This document shows, one piece after another, positions 23,396 to 33,044 of a DNA stretch of 64,000 nt. A program made the position numbers and the translations under genes. This DNA comes from Ectobius pallidus (taxonomy: Eukaryota; Arthropoda; Insecta; Blattodea; Ectobiidae). The stretch is taken from NCBI GenBank assembly GCA_964059195.1, contig CAXKWD010000002.1, positions 152,413,042 to 152,477,041 on the forward strand, read 5' to 3'. Every line of letters starts with the position of its first letter. The stretch's first letter is position 1. The notes beneath the pieces were generated by a model that was given only the letters and a program-made list of their open reading frames with translations, was not told the origin of the DNA and did not search any database.

Positions 23396-23875
23396 TGCCG
23401 AAATAGATTTCAGCAGCCATTGACAAATGTTTTTCATAAGATTTGCTATTACAATGAAGTTATGTGACTGTTTAAATTCTTTGTTTTAGAAACTTTGATT
23501 CAGAGTTTAATATTTGTTAATTTTATTCATATCTACTATATTGTAAATATATAAGTATAGGAATTAAGCAAACTGTAATGAATGTAAATTGCATTAATTA
23601 GTACTGTAACTAAAACACTAGCATACCGAACGGTGAAACAGGGTTCATTATATTTAGAGATAAAATGAACAGTTCATAACATATCAACAATAGGAAACAG
23701 ATACACGTCAATAGTTGCATGACCTATAGAATCTGACGAACCAAAAGAGTAAGTAGTCTATTACTAATTACCCAAGAACTTAAATATAAAAATAGACGGT
23801 ATTTAAGAATTATAGCTGAACTGTGTTAGTGAACGCAACGTGTGCCAGATAGCTTAATATGCAGTAATATCAGTG
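23396..23875. other. Gene-free stretch
   Basis: AT-rich with no feature seen. The first 200 bp may be the 3' untranslated region of the preceding LINE remnant. Confidence 0.35.
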
Positions 23876-23879
23876 GCGG

Positions 23880-24815
23880 CTAGTAGTGATGTTTCTTTCA
23901 TGTTTATAATACAGTTTGGTGAACCCATATGGACCGTAACCAGTGACTGTGGTCTACCGGTGAACATGCCGGTGGACCGTTCTCCCCTCCCGAACGAAGG
24001 GAGTTGGCGGGAAGTGACAAAAACGCCTGAAGTGAGACTATCTGTCAATGAGATCCTTAAAAGGGCATCCAAGCTTCCAAACATAGACGCTAATTCCCGT
24101 ATAACAAAAATTAATACGTTTCTAAATGAGGTCTTGCCCCCCCCCCCCAACAAAAGAAATATCAGCTTCAGGACTCCAGCAAATGAAAGATAAATTTCTA
24201 GAATATGCCTTAATAATAGCGAAGCGAGATGTTCAACTAAACTACCGGTTTTTTTTCCTTTCTTTCTTTTTCTTCACGGGGGGCTTGAAGAGAGTTTGTA
24301 GAAACCTCCCGCACGTCAGCCTAGAAGGCTTATTGTGCTGCCCCTTTGGTGGAGAAGCTCTTGGCTTCTTTTCCCAAAGTCTTCCGAGAGTTGTTATCCA
24401 GAGGCTTTAATAGGCCCTCCAGCTTAAATCCCTCCCGGAGAACTCCGTGCCGAGGACTTTTACGTCCATCGACCGCGGCCGGGTTTGATCCCGTGACCTA
24501 CGGATCCAGAGGCGGGCACACTACCTCTAGACCACCGCGGCCGAGTAAACTACCGGTCATTGCGAAGATAGAATTCGAGGCTGAACAGCAAGTTTTGGAC
24601 ATAGCCAAAGAAAGGAGAGATATTAGAACAGCATCAGAACTGAATTAGACCTATGCGGGATTCATGGCAGATGTGTTCGTGTAGATCTTAAAGCAGATTT
24701 TCTACGAAGGTGTCACATATGCGGTAAATGAAGGGTCAGCATTTCTAGCACCTCTTATAAACAGTTTAAGCACAATCATATTCAATTTTAATAATGATTT
24801 TACTATTATTTTGCA
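23880..24815 (+). pseudogene. Decayed coding fragment of unknown product, split by a SINE
   Basis: A coherent amino-acid reading runs from about 23880 (WTVTSDCGLPVNMPVDRSP, then VRLSVNEILKRASKLPNIDA). It shifts frame at the C11 tract near 24137, continues as KFLEYALIIAKRDVQLN, and is cut by the SINE at 24250-24545. It resumes with KIEFEAEQQVLDIAKERRDI at about 24560. After the stops at 24646 and 24685 the reading still looks coding (FYEGVTYAVNEGSAFLAPLI). The composition suggests an alpha-helical, charged protein. I do not recognise the family. Continued reading across stops suggests a recently dead gene or a multicopy element gene. Confidence 0.45.
24238..24557 (-). mobile_element. tRNA-derived SINE with 12-bp TSD
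   Basis: The element occupies 24250-24545 and is read on the minus strand. Its head starts CTCGGCCGCGGTGGTCTAGAG with a box A-like segment, box B-like GGGATCAAACCCG follows, and the 3' end is an A/G-rich 'aaaaagaaagaaagg' tail. It is flanked by the perfect 12-bp duplication TAAACTACCGGT (24238-24249 and 24546-24557). It is unrelated in body to the SINE at 432-993. Confidence 0.85.
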
Positions 24816-25006
24816 AGATTAAAGAAACCCTTTCTATACCGACTGCAATGAATCAAAGTTATCCACTATCACTGCGTCACCTGCCGGGAAGGTTGATTCC
24901 GAGGCTCCGTGCTTATAAAACTCGCTCCGCTAAAGAATGTTAAACAAGTTTGAATTTGCAAAAAATTAAACAACCGAACACAGCTCTGAAGCTGAGACAT
25001 GAATGT

Positions 25007-26489
25007 TGTAATCGTTCTTCGTACTCAATTCAACCGAGAACACCACACATAGCCCCCTCCCGACTGACAATACTGCACCCTACAGTTTATTCTTCCCACA
25101 TAACACCTAACTTTAAACATTAATTGCTCCATAAGGGAAATAGACACAACAAAACTAATTACACCAATTAATAGCGGACAACATCTACAACAGTTTCATA
25201 TAAAACACTAAATGTTTTATTAACCCTTTTATCATTTTAATATAAAAACATCAATAACTCTTTTGATTTACATTACTCAGAATACAGACTTATACTGATA
25301 AATGTGGAATAAATTAACCGATACAGATAAAACAACTTGGACTATGATAACCTTCAGTTATCATAGTTATTGATACAAATACTAAAAACGACCCCTCCTA
25401 CATCCGGCCCACTTCCTGTTTGGTAGACTTCATGACTATAAGGGAGTTTGACACATTTTGTAATTAATGACCCAAGCCAAAAGCAGCGTCAGACGCTCTA
25501 CAAAACCGACATAATTTTAAACAGTATATCCGAACGAAATCCCTGCAACCAATTAGAAGCAACTTATACATTAACACAACCAATGACATTTATTTTCCCC
25601 ACTACAGCCGAAGAACATATTAGCACCGAGAGCCCCAAAATCACCATCATTCGATCATTAGACAGAAGACAGACTCCACGTTACTTAAGACTAAAAATTA
25701 CACCACGTAACTTAACTATAATATATAAAGTAATTTCGAGAGACAGCATAAGTATAGAGATAAAAGTGAAATATATCCGCGCGTTAGAAATGGATTAAAA
25801 GGAACTCAGCGAAGCGCGTAAGTTAAGCATATTGTATTTATAGAGACATTGATAAAAAGTAATCAAGTGAAAGTATAATTAGTGAAGGTTAATTAAAATA
25901 TTGTTGGAGTAAATTTTCCGCGCGGTAGAAATAGATACAAAGATTTAATACAAGTGGAAAGAGAAATAATCAACGAATAGCGCGTATGAATTAACACAGT
26001 AATTACTAATATAATATTGAATATAGTTACCAAGTGAAAGACAGACATTAATCGACGAACTTACATCATCTAACATCAAAGACAATGTTAATTCGATAAC
26101 TCAACGAAAATCATTTTGAAAGAATATATTTAGATCTGGAAATCAATTGTACTGTTTAATTACCCTAAATCCTGAACATCGACCACCCAATTAGTATAGC
26201 CCCGATATTCTGTAACCACGACCCTGATAAGAATCCTCGTGCTATCAACTACCATCTGAGCTAATTAACCGGCATTCCCATTTTCTACGTGACAATAAAT
26301 AATATAACAGGATTTCAATCATCGTTCCCCCCAGTAACTTCATCAGAATCTAAGTACAGTTATAAATACCGGACCCGACGACCAGAACTCTTCTAAATAG
26401 TGACCCAACTTGTGGCCTAAATATCCTCCATAGAAAGGACTCTTATAAATGGCACCCAACATTTTTAGGGCCACTAAAGAGCTCTTATA
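25007..26489 (+). repeat. 5' LTR of a Ty3/Gypsy retrotransposon
   Basis: A 1.48 kb direct repeat starts TGTAATCGTTCTTCG and ends about ...CTCTTATA. Its partner is at 34570-36052, a constant offset of 9563 bp. By eye the two copies match throughout with no net indel. The boundary is set by loss of identity and by a 4-5 bp target duplication, ATGT/AATGT (ending 25006 and starting 36052/36053). The terminus is TG...TA rather than TG...CA. An AATAAA lies at 26294-26299. A 116-codon open frame (25448-25798) begins at TTG, has no known domain and is duplicated in the other LTR; I do not call it a gene. Confidence 0.9.
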
Positions 26490-26500
26490 AATGGCGACCA
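26387..26500 (+). promoter_or_regulatory. Primer binding site and two PBS-like repeats at the LTR edge
   Basis: TGGCGACCAACTCACGGG begins at 26492, two bases after the LTR end, where the tRNA primer site is expected. Upstream, inside the LTR, the surrounding motif (CTCTTATAAATGG[C/T]..CCAAC) is repeated in weaker form at about 26389 and about 26439. The site therefore belongs to a three-unit, 41-50 bp tandem block that spans the LTR/leader border. The cognate tRNA was not determined. Confidence 0.6.
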
Positions 26501-26916
26501 ACTCACGGGCGTGAATTAGAATATCGAGGGACTAATAAATAAAATTTAATTTTCGACATATATATTTTAGGAACACTACCACAAATTTTACAAATCACAG
26601 TTTGAATTTAAATAAAATCAGTGCAACACCATCATTGGATAACTCCTCAACTCAGCAAAACCCTCCCATTGGATCAACACCTACAGCATTTCCCCATCAA
26701 CTGGACATCACCAACCCTGGAACCTGGACACCTGGATCATCAAAGGGTATCGTTGATCAAAACTTAAGTGTCGAATTCTGGATTTTGCTTCTTTATTTGT
26801 TTTAAAGTCAAATTTTAAGTAAATTTTTTTTTAATTTTTAAATTTTAAATTTCATTTTTATTTTATTTTAATTTTTACATTTTCAAAGTACATTAAATTT
26901 TAGCATTGTAAATTTT
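26490..26916 (+). other. 5' leader of the retrotransposon
   Basis: This untranslated leader lies between the LTR and gag. Its last 100 bp are a T/A homopolymer-rich tract ('aatttttttttaatttttaa'). It should hold packaging signals, but none can be recognised by eye. Confidence 0.5.
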
Positions 26917-29112
26917 ATGAAATTAAGAAATCATAAAGAATTTCACATCATGGAGCAAAATTCAGATGCTCAGACGTTATGCTCAGATCCCATTCCTACA
27001 ATTTCTGAAAATAGTGAAAGTGCATTAGGACATAGTTCTGAAAACGCAGATGTTATGCAGGACGAAATAGGAGGTGACCTTGCTACAAATACTTTGCCTT
27101 TCACAGAGAACACATTCCCCCAAGTTAGCACTCCAGCTGAGGATGTAAACATGACATTGAACCCTACACAATGTATTGAAAACTCAAACCCTCACACTTC
27201 ATCCCTTACTCCAGATTTTCTGTCTCAGCTACAAACAATGATAGCTGGTATTTCTACACAACTTACTTCTCAGATGAATGACCTGGCTACACAAAACACT
27301 ACACTTAAGAATGAAATAGAGAGTAAAATCTCAACAATGAACACCACATTAAGTAACAACATCGAAAGTAAAATTTCAACAATGAACACCACTCTAGAAA
27401 CCCAGAACCAACAAATCACAACAATGAACTCTAATTTCAACACTACTCTTGAAAATCAAAACCAACAAATGAGACAGGAGATTTCAACAATAAACACTAA
27501 TATTGAGACTCAGAACCAACAGATTTCAACAATGAACTTTAATTTCAACACTACTCTTGAAAATCAAAACCAACAAATGAGACAGGAGATTTCAACAATA
27601 AACACTAATATTGAGACTCAGAACCAACAGATAACAACATTAATAACAGAACACCGAACACAGGTTACCTCTGAACTACAAAATTTAGATTCTAGAGTAA
27701 CTACACAAATTGCTAATACCGAGCAAGTTCTAAGTAACCAGGTAGATTCTGTTAGGGGTCATATTTCATCTGTAGAACATCAAGTAACATCCATAGAAAG
27801 AACAACTGCTAATAACTCTACTCGATTGGTTACCCTCCAATCCGAAGTTGATAGGCTTAGACAGAGAGTCAGGGAACAAGAACACCTGATTGAACAAACT
27901 AGTGAAAATGCTGTAATACCCCATGTGTGTAATGCCCCTTCAACTTCAGCCTCCACCTCTTCAAATCCACCCGATCCAGTACCACCTGTTCCAGAAGTAC
28001 CCGAGCCCCCCGCCCCGTTACCTAGGATGGATAATGGACTAGACCAACGAGCTGCCAGTAATAGCCGTGAGCCCCAAAATTTTGTTAATAGTAATTTTGC
28101 TCTTCACAGTTCGGATTTTCCCCTTCCTAGCTTTGAAGATACAGTAAAGACCAATCCAGTAAGATACATCAACGATTTGAAAACTTATTTTGCATTAAGA
28201 TCAGTACCAGAACAATTAAAAAGGATATTCATTGCACAATCATTGAAGTCTAGCGCAGCTCGGTGGCTACGAGTCATCGATCCCAACAATCAGCTGTCCA
28301 TGAATCAATTTGAAGAAATGTTTTTGTCAGAATTCTGGAGCGAGAGCGAGCAATTACGCCTAAGGGCTAATATATTTCAAGGCAAATTTGACCGTAGTCA
28401 CGGTCAAAGCTATTCGGAATATTTTATCTCATTGTGTCAAAGCCGCCAACTTCTAAAACCTGAAATCTTGGAAGCAGACTTTCTCAAGGCACTCCCGTCT
28501 CATTTCCCCCCTTTAGTAAGGAATTGCTTAATTGTCGCGTCTCCGCAAACAACTGCAGAAATGTTGAAATTGTTAAAGCCTATGCAGGACTTCCCCTATC
28601 TATCAAACAAACCACAACACCCTGTAGTATCAGCTAACCAAAACCAGCGCAAAAACATAAATCTAGTTCAAACTCTCCCTGAAAATGAATCATTTCAAAT
28701 TGGGTTACGGACAGAGGCATCTAGCCCAGATAACAACTTCCAAAGCACTAAACCTTATTGGCCACAGACTGAATATGTTAGAAATTCTAGAAATAATTGG
28801 CAAACTCGTGGTTACCGGTGGCGACCATATGGTAACAACAATGGCAGATTTAATAATAATTACCGAGGACAGTACCGACGTGGTTACGCAGGCAACAGGC
28901 CTAATTGGTTCAACAGAAACCAATACAATCAAGGCTTCTTCCGTCCATACTACCGAGGACAAAATAATTTTCGCTACACCCGCAACAACCATAACCAGTA
29001 TGAAAGTAACAATGACCGTGAAAACACAAGAAATAGGCAAAACAACCACAATCAAAGTAACAATGAACAGCGAACACAGTCTCCCACCCCCACCGTTACT
29101 TTAAACGAGTAA
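26917..29112 (+). CDS. gag: Gag polyprotein of the Ty3/Gypsy element, intact
   Basis: Gag forms the virus-like particle and packages the element RNA. The ATG is at 26917 and the stop TAA at 29110-29112, giving 731 aa. Residues about 95-330 are a predicted long coiled coil rich in N, Q, T and S. They include a 36-residue unit duplicated in tandem (108 bp, repeats from 27420 and 27528) and shorter ESKISTMNTTL repeats. A proline-rich hinge (about 345-375) leads to a capsid-like region at about 398-575, with YINDLKTYFALR, a KSSAARWLRV tryptophan segment and QGKFDRSHGQSYSEY. The C-terminus (about 625-715) is basic and rich in N, R, Y, F and W and has no CCHC zinc knuckle. I infer it is the nucleocapsid substitute. 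The last codons hold the slippery heptamer that leads into pol. There are no stops or frameshifts, so the frame appears functional. Confidence 0.88.
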   Translation: MKLRNHKEFHIMEQNSDAQTLCSDPIPTISENSESALGHSSENADVMQDEIGGDLATNTLPFTENTFPQVSTPAEDVNMTLNPTQCIENSNPHTSSLTPDFLSQLQTMIAGISTQLTSQMNDLATQNTTLKNEIESKISTMNTTLSNNIESKISTMNTTLETQNQQITTMNSNFNTTLENQNQQMRQEISTINTNIETQNQQISTMNFNFNTTLENQNQQMRQEISTINTNIETQNQQITTLITEHRTQVTSELQNLDSRVTTQIANTEQVLSNQVDSVRGHISSVEHQVTSIERTTANNSTRLVTLQSEVDRLRQRVREQEHLIEQTSENAVIPHVCNAPSTSASTSSNPPDPVPPVPEVPEPPAPLPRMDNGLDQRAASNSREPQNFVNSNFALHSSDFPLPSFEDTVKTNPVRYINDLKTYFALRSVPEQLKRIFIAQSLKSSAARWLRVIDPNNQLSMNQFEEMFLSEFWSESEQLRLRANIFQGKFDRSHGQSYSEYFISLCQSRQLLKPEILEADFLKALPSHFPPLVRNCLIVASPQTTAEMLKLLKPMQDFPYLSNKPQHPVVSANQNQRKNINLVQTLPENESFQIGLRTEASSPDNNFQSTKPYWPQTEYVRNSRNNWQTRGYRWRPYGNNNGRFNNNYRGQYRRGYAGNRPNWFNRNQYNQGFFRPYYRGQNNFRYTRNNHNQYESNNDRENTRNRQNNHNQSNNEQRTQSPTPTVTLNE

Positions 29113-29144
29113 GGGTTTTACACGCTCCTTCTGTGGACAACCCT
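29100..29144 (+). promoter_or_regulatory. -1 ribosomal frameshift signal, TTTAAAC
   Basis: In the gag frame the sequence reads ACT TTA AAC GAG TAA. The heptamer T TTA AAC (29100-29106) therefore fits X XXY YYZ exactly, four codons including the stop before gag ends. Pol is in the -1 frame, is open from 29067 and has no in-frame ATG at its head. Five bases after the heptamer, AGGGTT (29112-29117) can pair with AACCCT (29139-29144). The same loop could instead form a pseudoknot over a weak GTAA/TTAC stem (29109-29112 and 29118-29121). TTTAAAC is one of the strongest known slippery heptamers. The downstream structure is my inference and is short. Confidence 0.8.
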
Positions 29145-32100
29145 GCAACTCATTTGAATAAAAATGGAGGAACTTCAGTAAGTGTCGATATCATACATCG
29201 TGAAGCAAACTTTGTAAATAATTCTCTTGTCTTCAAACCTTCACAAACTAGTGAAACTTATCCATTATTGACTAGGCCTAATGAAAGAAATCACATATTT
29301 AATATGATGAAATTTCCCAAGGCAGCTGTGAAAACTAAAATTGCTCCAGTAAAAGTAAATAACCAGTTAACTAGTACTATACCATTGAATAAGTCTCATA
29401 GTAATCATCAAAGAGAAACAGAGAATAACAATGCCAGCGTCAACAATGAGCAAGAACAGCCCATTGTTGACAACAATCAAATTGTTGGTAAAGTGCTTTC
29501 TCCCCTTGTTGATGATGAAAATGAAAATCACCCTCTTCATGGTAACAATGAACCCATCAACAATAATAATAATATATCTAATAATGAAATTGCACCGGGA
29601 CACTTGCAAAACAACACAGACAGTGAAGAAACAGACATTGTTATAGGAATTTTGCAACGAGAGGAATTAATGAGCACCCAGCATCGACCTCCGGTCATAG
29701 AAGTCAATATTGGGGAAAAGATATTTCCAGTTACCCTAGATACAGGAAGTGACGCTCAAGTAATTTCTTATACTACTTTCCTTGAATTACAGCGCACAAA
29801 AGCGATTTCGCAAATATTGCCTGTATTTAATATGACTGCCCTTTTGGCAGCCGGAAAGCAACGGTGTAGGATTAAACATCAATGTTTAGTACCTATTACA
29901 CTAGCTGGTCAAACAATTGATATACTATTTTTAGTTATACATGGACTAAATTTACCCATCATTGTTGGCTTAGAAGTATTTCAACAATTAGAAGGGATCA
30001 TAAATTTCAGAAATGAAAGCTTTGCCTTCATTGATGAAAATCGTCAAGAACAAATAGTACCTTTTTGTAACAGAGCAACCACCGCTCAGGCTACCGCCCG
30101 CGGCGAGGCAGATGTGAGCCAGGAAGAATTCTTCATAGAATCTTTGTCCGTGAATACTCACCCCCTTTGTCACATTCTTACAGACAGACCCTCACCCACG
30201 CAGACAAGAGATGACCTACTCTCTAAAAATCCTCTCTTAAATGAAAATATCTTACAAACAGAACCACGAATAAATCACATAAATACACAAGGCGAAATTA
30301 AAGAATTAATAGCCCTTAAAGTACAGGAAGCACATGACTTAGACCCCACTACACGGAAGGATTTGTTTGATGTGTTGTATAAGCATAAGGATTTATTTTC
30401 AAATAAAATTGGAAAGTGCCGTTTGTACACACACCGAATAATCCGTCCATCTACCACTGTAGTCAGACACAAGCCCAGACACATCCCACTTAGTTTGCGT
30501 GAGAAAGTTTCAGCTGTCATACAGGACATGTTATCGCAGGGAATCATTGAAAATTCCACGAGTCCCCACTGCAATCCTCTCTGCATAGTACTTAAGCCCT
30601 CTGGACAAGTACGCATCACGATTGACGCTAGGTCGATCAATGCTGATTCCCAAGAAGACCATTACAGACCTTTAACTTCAGATGAACTTCTTACCCGCGC
30701 CAAAGAAGGAAACTACTTCTCCACCACGGACTTAGTTTCTGCCTTCTGGCAAGTCCCCCTTGATCCAGATTCACGAGATTTAACTTCTTTCAATTACCAA
30801 GGACGGAATTTCAGATTCACTAGGACACCCATCGGGTGCCGCACTTCCTCGTCTGCCCTTTTGCGTGCACTAGCTCTTACTTTTGATTGGCAGACGGATA
30901 ACTTCATTATCCCCTATTTAGACGACGTCCTTGTAGCCTCAGAAACCATAGCTGAACATCTGGCCCATATAGACCAGACCCTGGGAAAGCTATTACATGC
31001 AGGTTTCACCCTGAATATTTCGAAATGCCATTTTTTTCAAAAGGAGGTGAAATTTCTCGGATATATTATATCCGGGAAGGATTGCCGAATTGATGAAGAA
31101 AAAGTGGAAGCCATCTTGAAAATCCCAGCCCCCCGTAATCAAAAACAACTAAGATCTTTCCTTGGCGTATGCCAATATCAGTCACGCTTTGTCATCAACT
31201 ACTCCCAAGAACTTTGCCCCTTAAAGCCACTCCTAAAGAAAAATCAAAAGTGGACATGGACCCCCGAGCATGATGCGGCCTTTAACAGGGTTAAGCAGCT
31301 GTTCGCGGAGTCCATCAAACTACAGAAACCTGAAGAACAGGAGATGTTCTACGTTCAAACGGACGCTAGTGCTAAAGGCATAGGAAGTATCCTGTTTCAG
31401 GTGATAGATGGCGAAAAACGCATTATTGCGACTGCTAGCAAAGGTCTTACTATCGCCCAGTCCCGAATGTATCCCACGGAACTTGAAGTGTATGCAGTGT
31501 ATGAGGCCCTCAACAAATACAAACACTACATATACAACCGTAAAATCACCGTTTTATGTGACCATATGAGTCTCAGTTTTCTAAAACAATGTAAGTTAAG
31601 TAATTCACGAGTATCACGTCTCATCAGCGCTATTACTATGTATGATATCGAAATAAAGCACATTAAGGGATCCCTAAATTACCTGCCGGATCTGCTATCC
31701 CGGTTGCCTAACCATCCAGGAATGGCTAGCTTAGAAGGTCAAGTCGAGAAAGAAGTCAAAATTATGAAAATTTCAGTTAATGATCGACATCAGTTAAACA
31801 AGAAATTTAGTAACTTGTCTAAATTGCAATCTGAAGACCCATATTTGTCCACCATAAAGAATGAGTTGCGGGAACTACAACAACCAGCCACTAATCCATT
31901 GAATGAAACTAATACTCAAAGCACCTTAGCCACATACAATGGCATAATCTATAAATTTTGCGGAAGAGAAAATCCAGCCTGGCGACCCTACATCCCCCCC
32001 TCCTTGGAAAACGACCTCATTGCTGGATACCATGAAAATTTGGCGCACAGTGGAACTGAAAAGATGATAGATTCCATCAGCGAACATTTTTATGTTAAAC

Positions 32101-33044
32101 AGCTAGGCCGTAAAATCAGACTTTTCATACGAACTTGTCATTTCTGCCAAGTCGGCAAATGCAAGAACACTGCATATGAAGTTTCTGTTAACTCCATAGA
32201 ATCCACAAAACCGAACCAATTGATCTGCGGAGACATTTTAGGTCCTTTGGTGAGAAGTAACTTCGGTTGCCAATATATTTTTCTTTTGGTTGATGTGTTT
32301 TCAAAGCTAGTTGCCCTATATCCTATCAGAAATTTATCGACAGGCATATGTTTGAAAAAGGTTGAGGAATATGTAAAGTCGTTTGGCAACGTCGGAGCCT
32401 GTTTGACAGATAATGCTAGTATATTCTCCAGTGCAAAATGGAACACAGGACTTTCACAACTAAACATCAAAACACTACATTGCTCTGCTTATAATCCCTG
32501 TTGTAATTTATCAGAAAGGTATATTAAACAAGTCATTTCATACCTCAGACTGTTGACCCATAGGCAACATAAGAACTGGTACAAATACCTAAAACCCATT
32601 CAAGCTATTCTCAATGAGACAAAACATCACGTAACAAAAGAGATCCCATTGCAAGTCGTAACAAAATGTAAGATAGACCCGCTATTCAAAAACACCCCCC
32701 CTGTGCTGCCGACATGCAATAAATCAGACCTTGACATTTGCCACTCCATCCTTAAACGCCTCCAGAGTAGGTGGTTAAAGAGGAAAATGAAGCCTAGGCG
32801 ACCCCGCAGGAGATGGAACCCCGTTCCGGGAGATTATGTACTGTTAAAATCCCATGTAATCTCTAGCACTCTACATAACCGTCAGAAGAAATTTTCTTTA
32901 TTGTTTAAAGGCCCCTACTGCGTAAAAGCAAAGTTTGGAACGGACACCTTCCAACTCACACAAATAAAGAACCCTAAGAAAATCCTTGGTAAATATAGGA
33001 AACATCTGTTAAAACCCTACCATGTTATGGCCCATAAATCATAA
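29106..33044 (+). CDS. pol: Pol polyprotein: protease, RT, RNase H, integrase
   Basis: Pol is expressed by -1 frameshifting from gag; the frame is open from 29067 and the first near-start is only GTG at 29133. Numbering from 29133, the aspartic protease has LDTGSDAQVIS at about 202-212. RT spans about 430-680, with IDARS, FSTTDLVSAFWQVPL and the catalytic YLDDVLVAS at 595-603. RNase H follows with TDASAKGIG (about 742), ELEVYAVYEAL, LCDHMSL and YLPDLLSRLP. Integrase has an N-terminal H/H/C/C zinc-binding region ending CHFCQ, then D (GDILGPL), D (LTDNASIFSS) and E (NLSERYIKQV). The spacing between the last D and E is 34 residues, one short of the usual 35. A GPY/F-type module (FKGPYCV) ends it; no chromodomain is seen. 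The order PR-RT-RH-IN defines Ty3/Gypsy. There are no internal stops over 1303 codons. Confidence 0.9.
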   Translation, partial: RVRVLHAPSVDNPATHLNKNGGTSVSVDIIHREANFVNNSLVFKPSQTSETYPLLTRPNERNHIFNMMKFPKAAVKTKIAPVKVNNQLTSTIPLNKSHSNHQRETENNNASVNNEQEQPIVDNNQIVGKVLSPLVDDENENHPLHGNNEPINNNNNISNNEIAPGHLQNNTDSEETDIVIGILQREELMSTQHRPPVIEVNIGEKIFPVTLDTGSDAQVISYTTFLELQRTKAISQILPVFNMTALLAAGKQRCRIKHQCLVPITLAGQTIDILFLVIHGLNLPIIVGLEVFQQLEGIINFRNESFAFIDENRQEQIVPFCNRATTAQATARGEADVSQEEFFIESLSVNTHPLCHILTDRPSPTQTRDDLLSKNPLLNENILQTEPRINHINTQGEIKELIALKVQEAHDLDPTTRKDLFDVLYKHKDLFSNKIGKCRLYTHRIIRPSTTVVRHKPRHIPLSLREKVSAVIQDMLSQGIIENSTSPHCNPLCIVLKPSGQVRITIDARSINADSQEDHYRPLTSDELLTRAKEGNYFSTTDLVSAFWQVPLDPDSRDLTSFNYQGRNFRFTRTPIGCRTSSSALLRALALTFDWQTDNFIIPYLDDVLVASETIAEHLAHIDQTLGKLLHAGFTLNISKCHFFQKEVKFLGYIISGKDCRIDEEKVEAILKIPAPRNQKQLRSFLGVCQYQSRFVINYSQELCPLKPLLKKNQKWTWTPEHDAAFNRVKQLFAESIKLQKPEEQEMFYVQTDASAKGIGSILFQVIDGEKRIIATASKGLTIAQSRMYPTELEVYAVYEALNKYKHYIYNRKITVLCDHMSLSFLKQCKLSNSRVSRLISAITMYDIEIKHIKGSLNYLPDLLSRLPNHPGMASLEGQVEKEVKIMKISVNDRHQLNKKFSNLSKLQSEDPYLSTIKNELRELQQPATNPLNETNTQSTLATYNGIIYKFCGRENPAWRPYIPPSLENDLIAGYHENLAHSGTEKMIDSISEHFYVKQLGRKIRLFIRTCHFCQVGKCKNTAYEVSVNSIESTKPNQLICGDILGPLVRSNFGCQYIFLLVDVFSKLVALYPIRNLSTGICLKKVEEYVKSFGNVGACLTDNASIFSSAKWNTGLSQLNIKTLHCSAYNPCCNLSERYIKQVISYLRLLTHRQHKNWYKYLKPIQAILNETKHHVTKEIPLQVVTKCKIDPLFKNTPPVLPTCNKSDLDICHSILKRLQSRWLKRKMKPRRPRRRWNPVPGDYVLLKSHVISSTLHNRQKKFSLLFKGPYCVKAKFGTDTFQLTQIKNPKKILGKYRKHLLKPYHVMAHKS

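Noticed and set aside
25448..25798. 116-codon open frame repeated in both LTRs.
   Set aside because: It starts at TTG, has no recognisable domain, and is present twice only because LTRs are duplicates.
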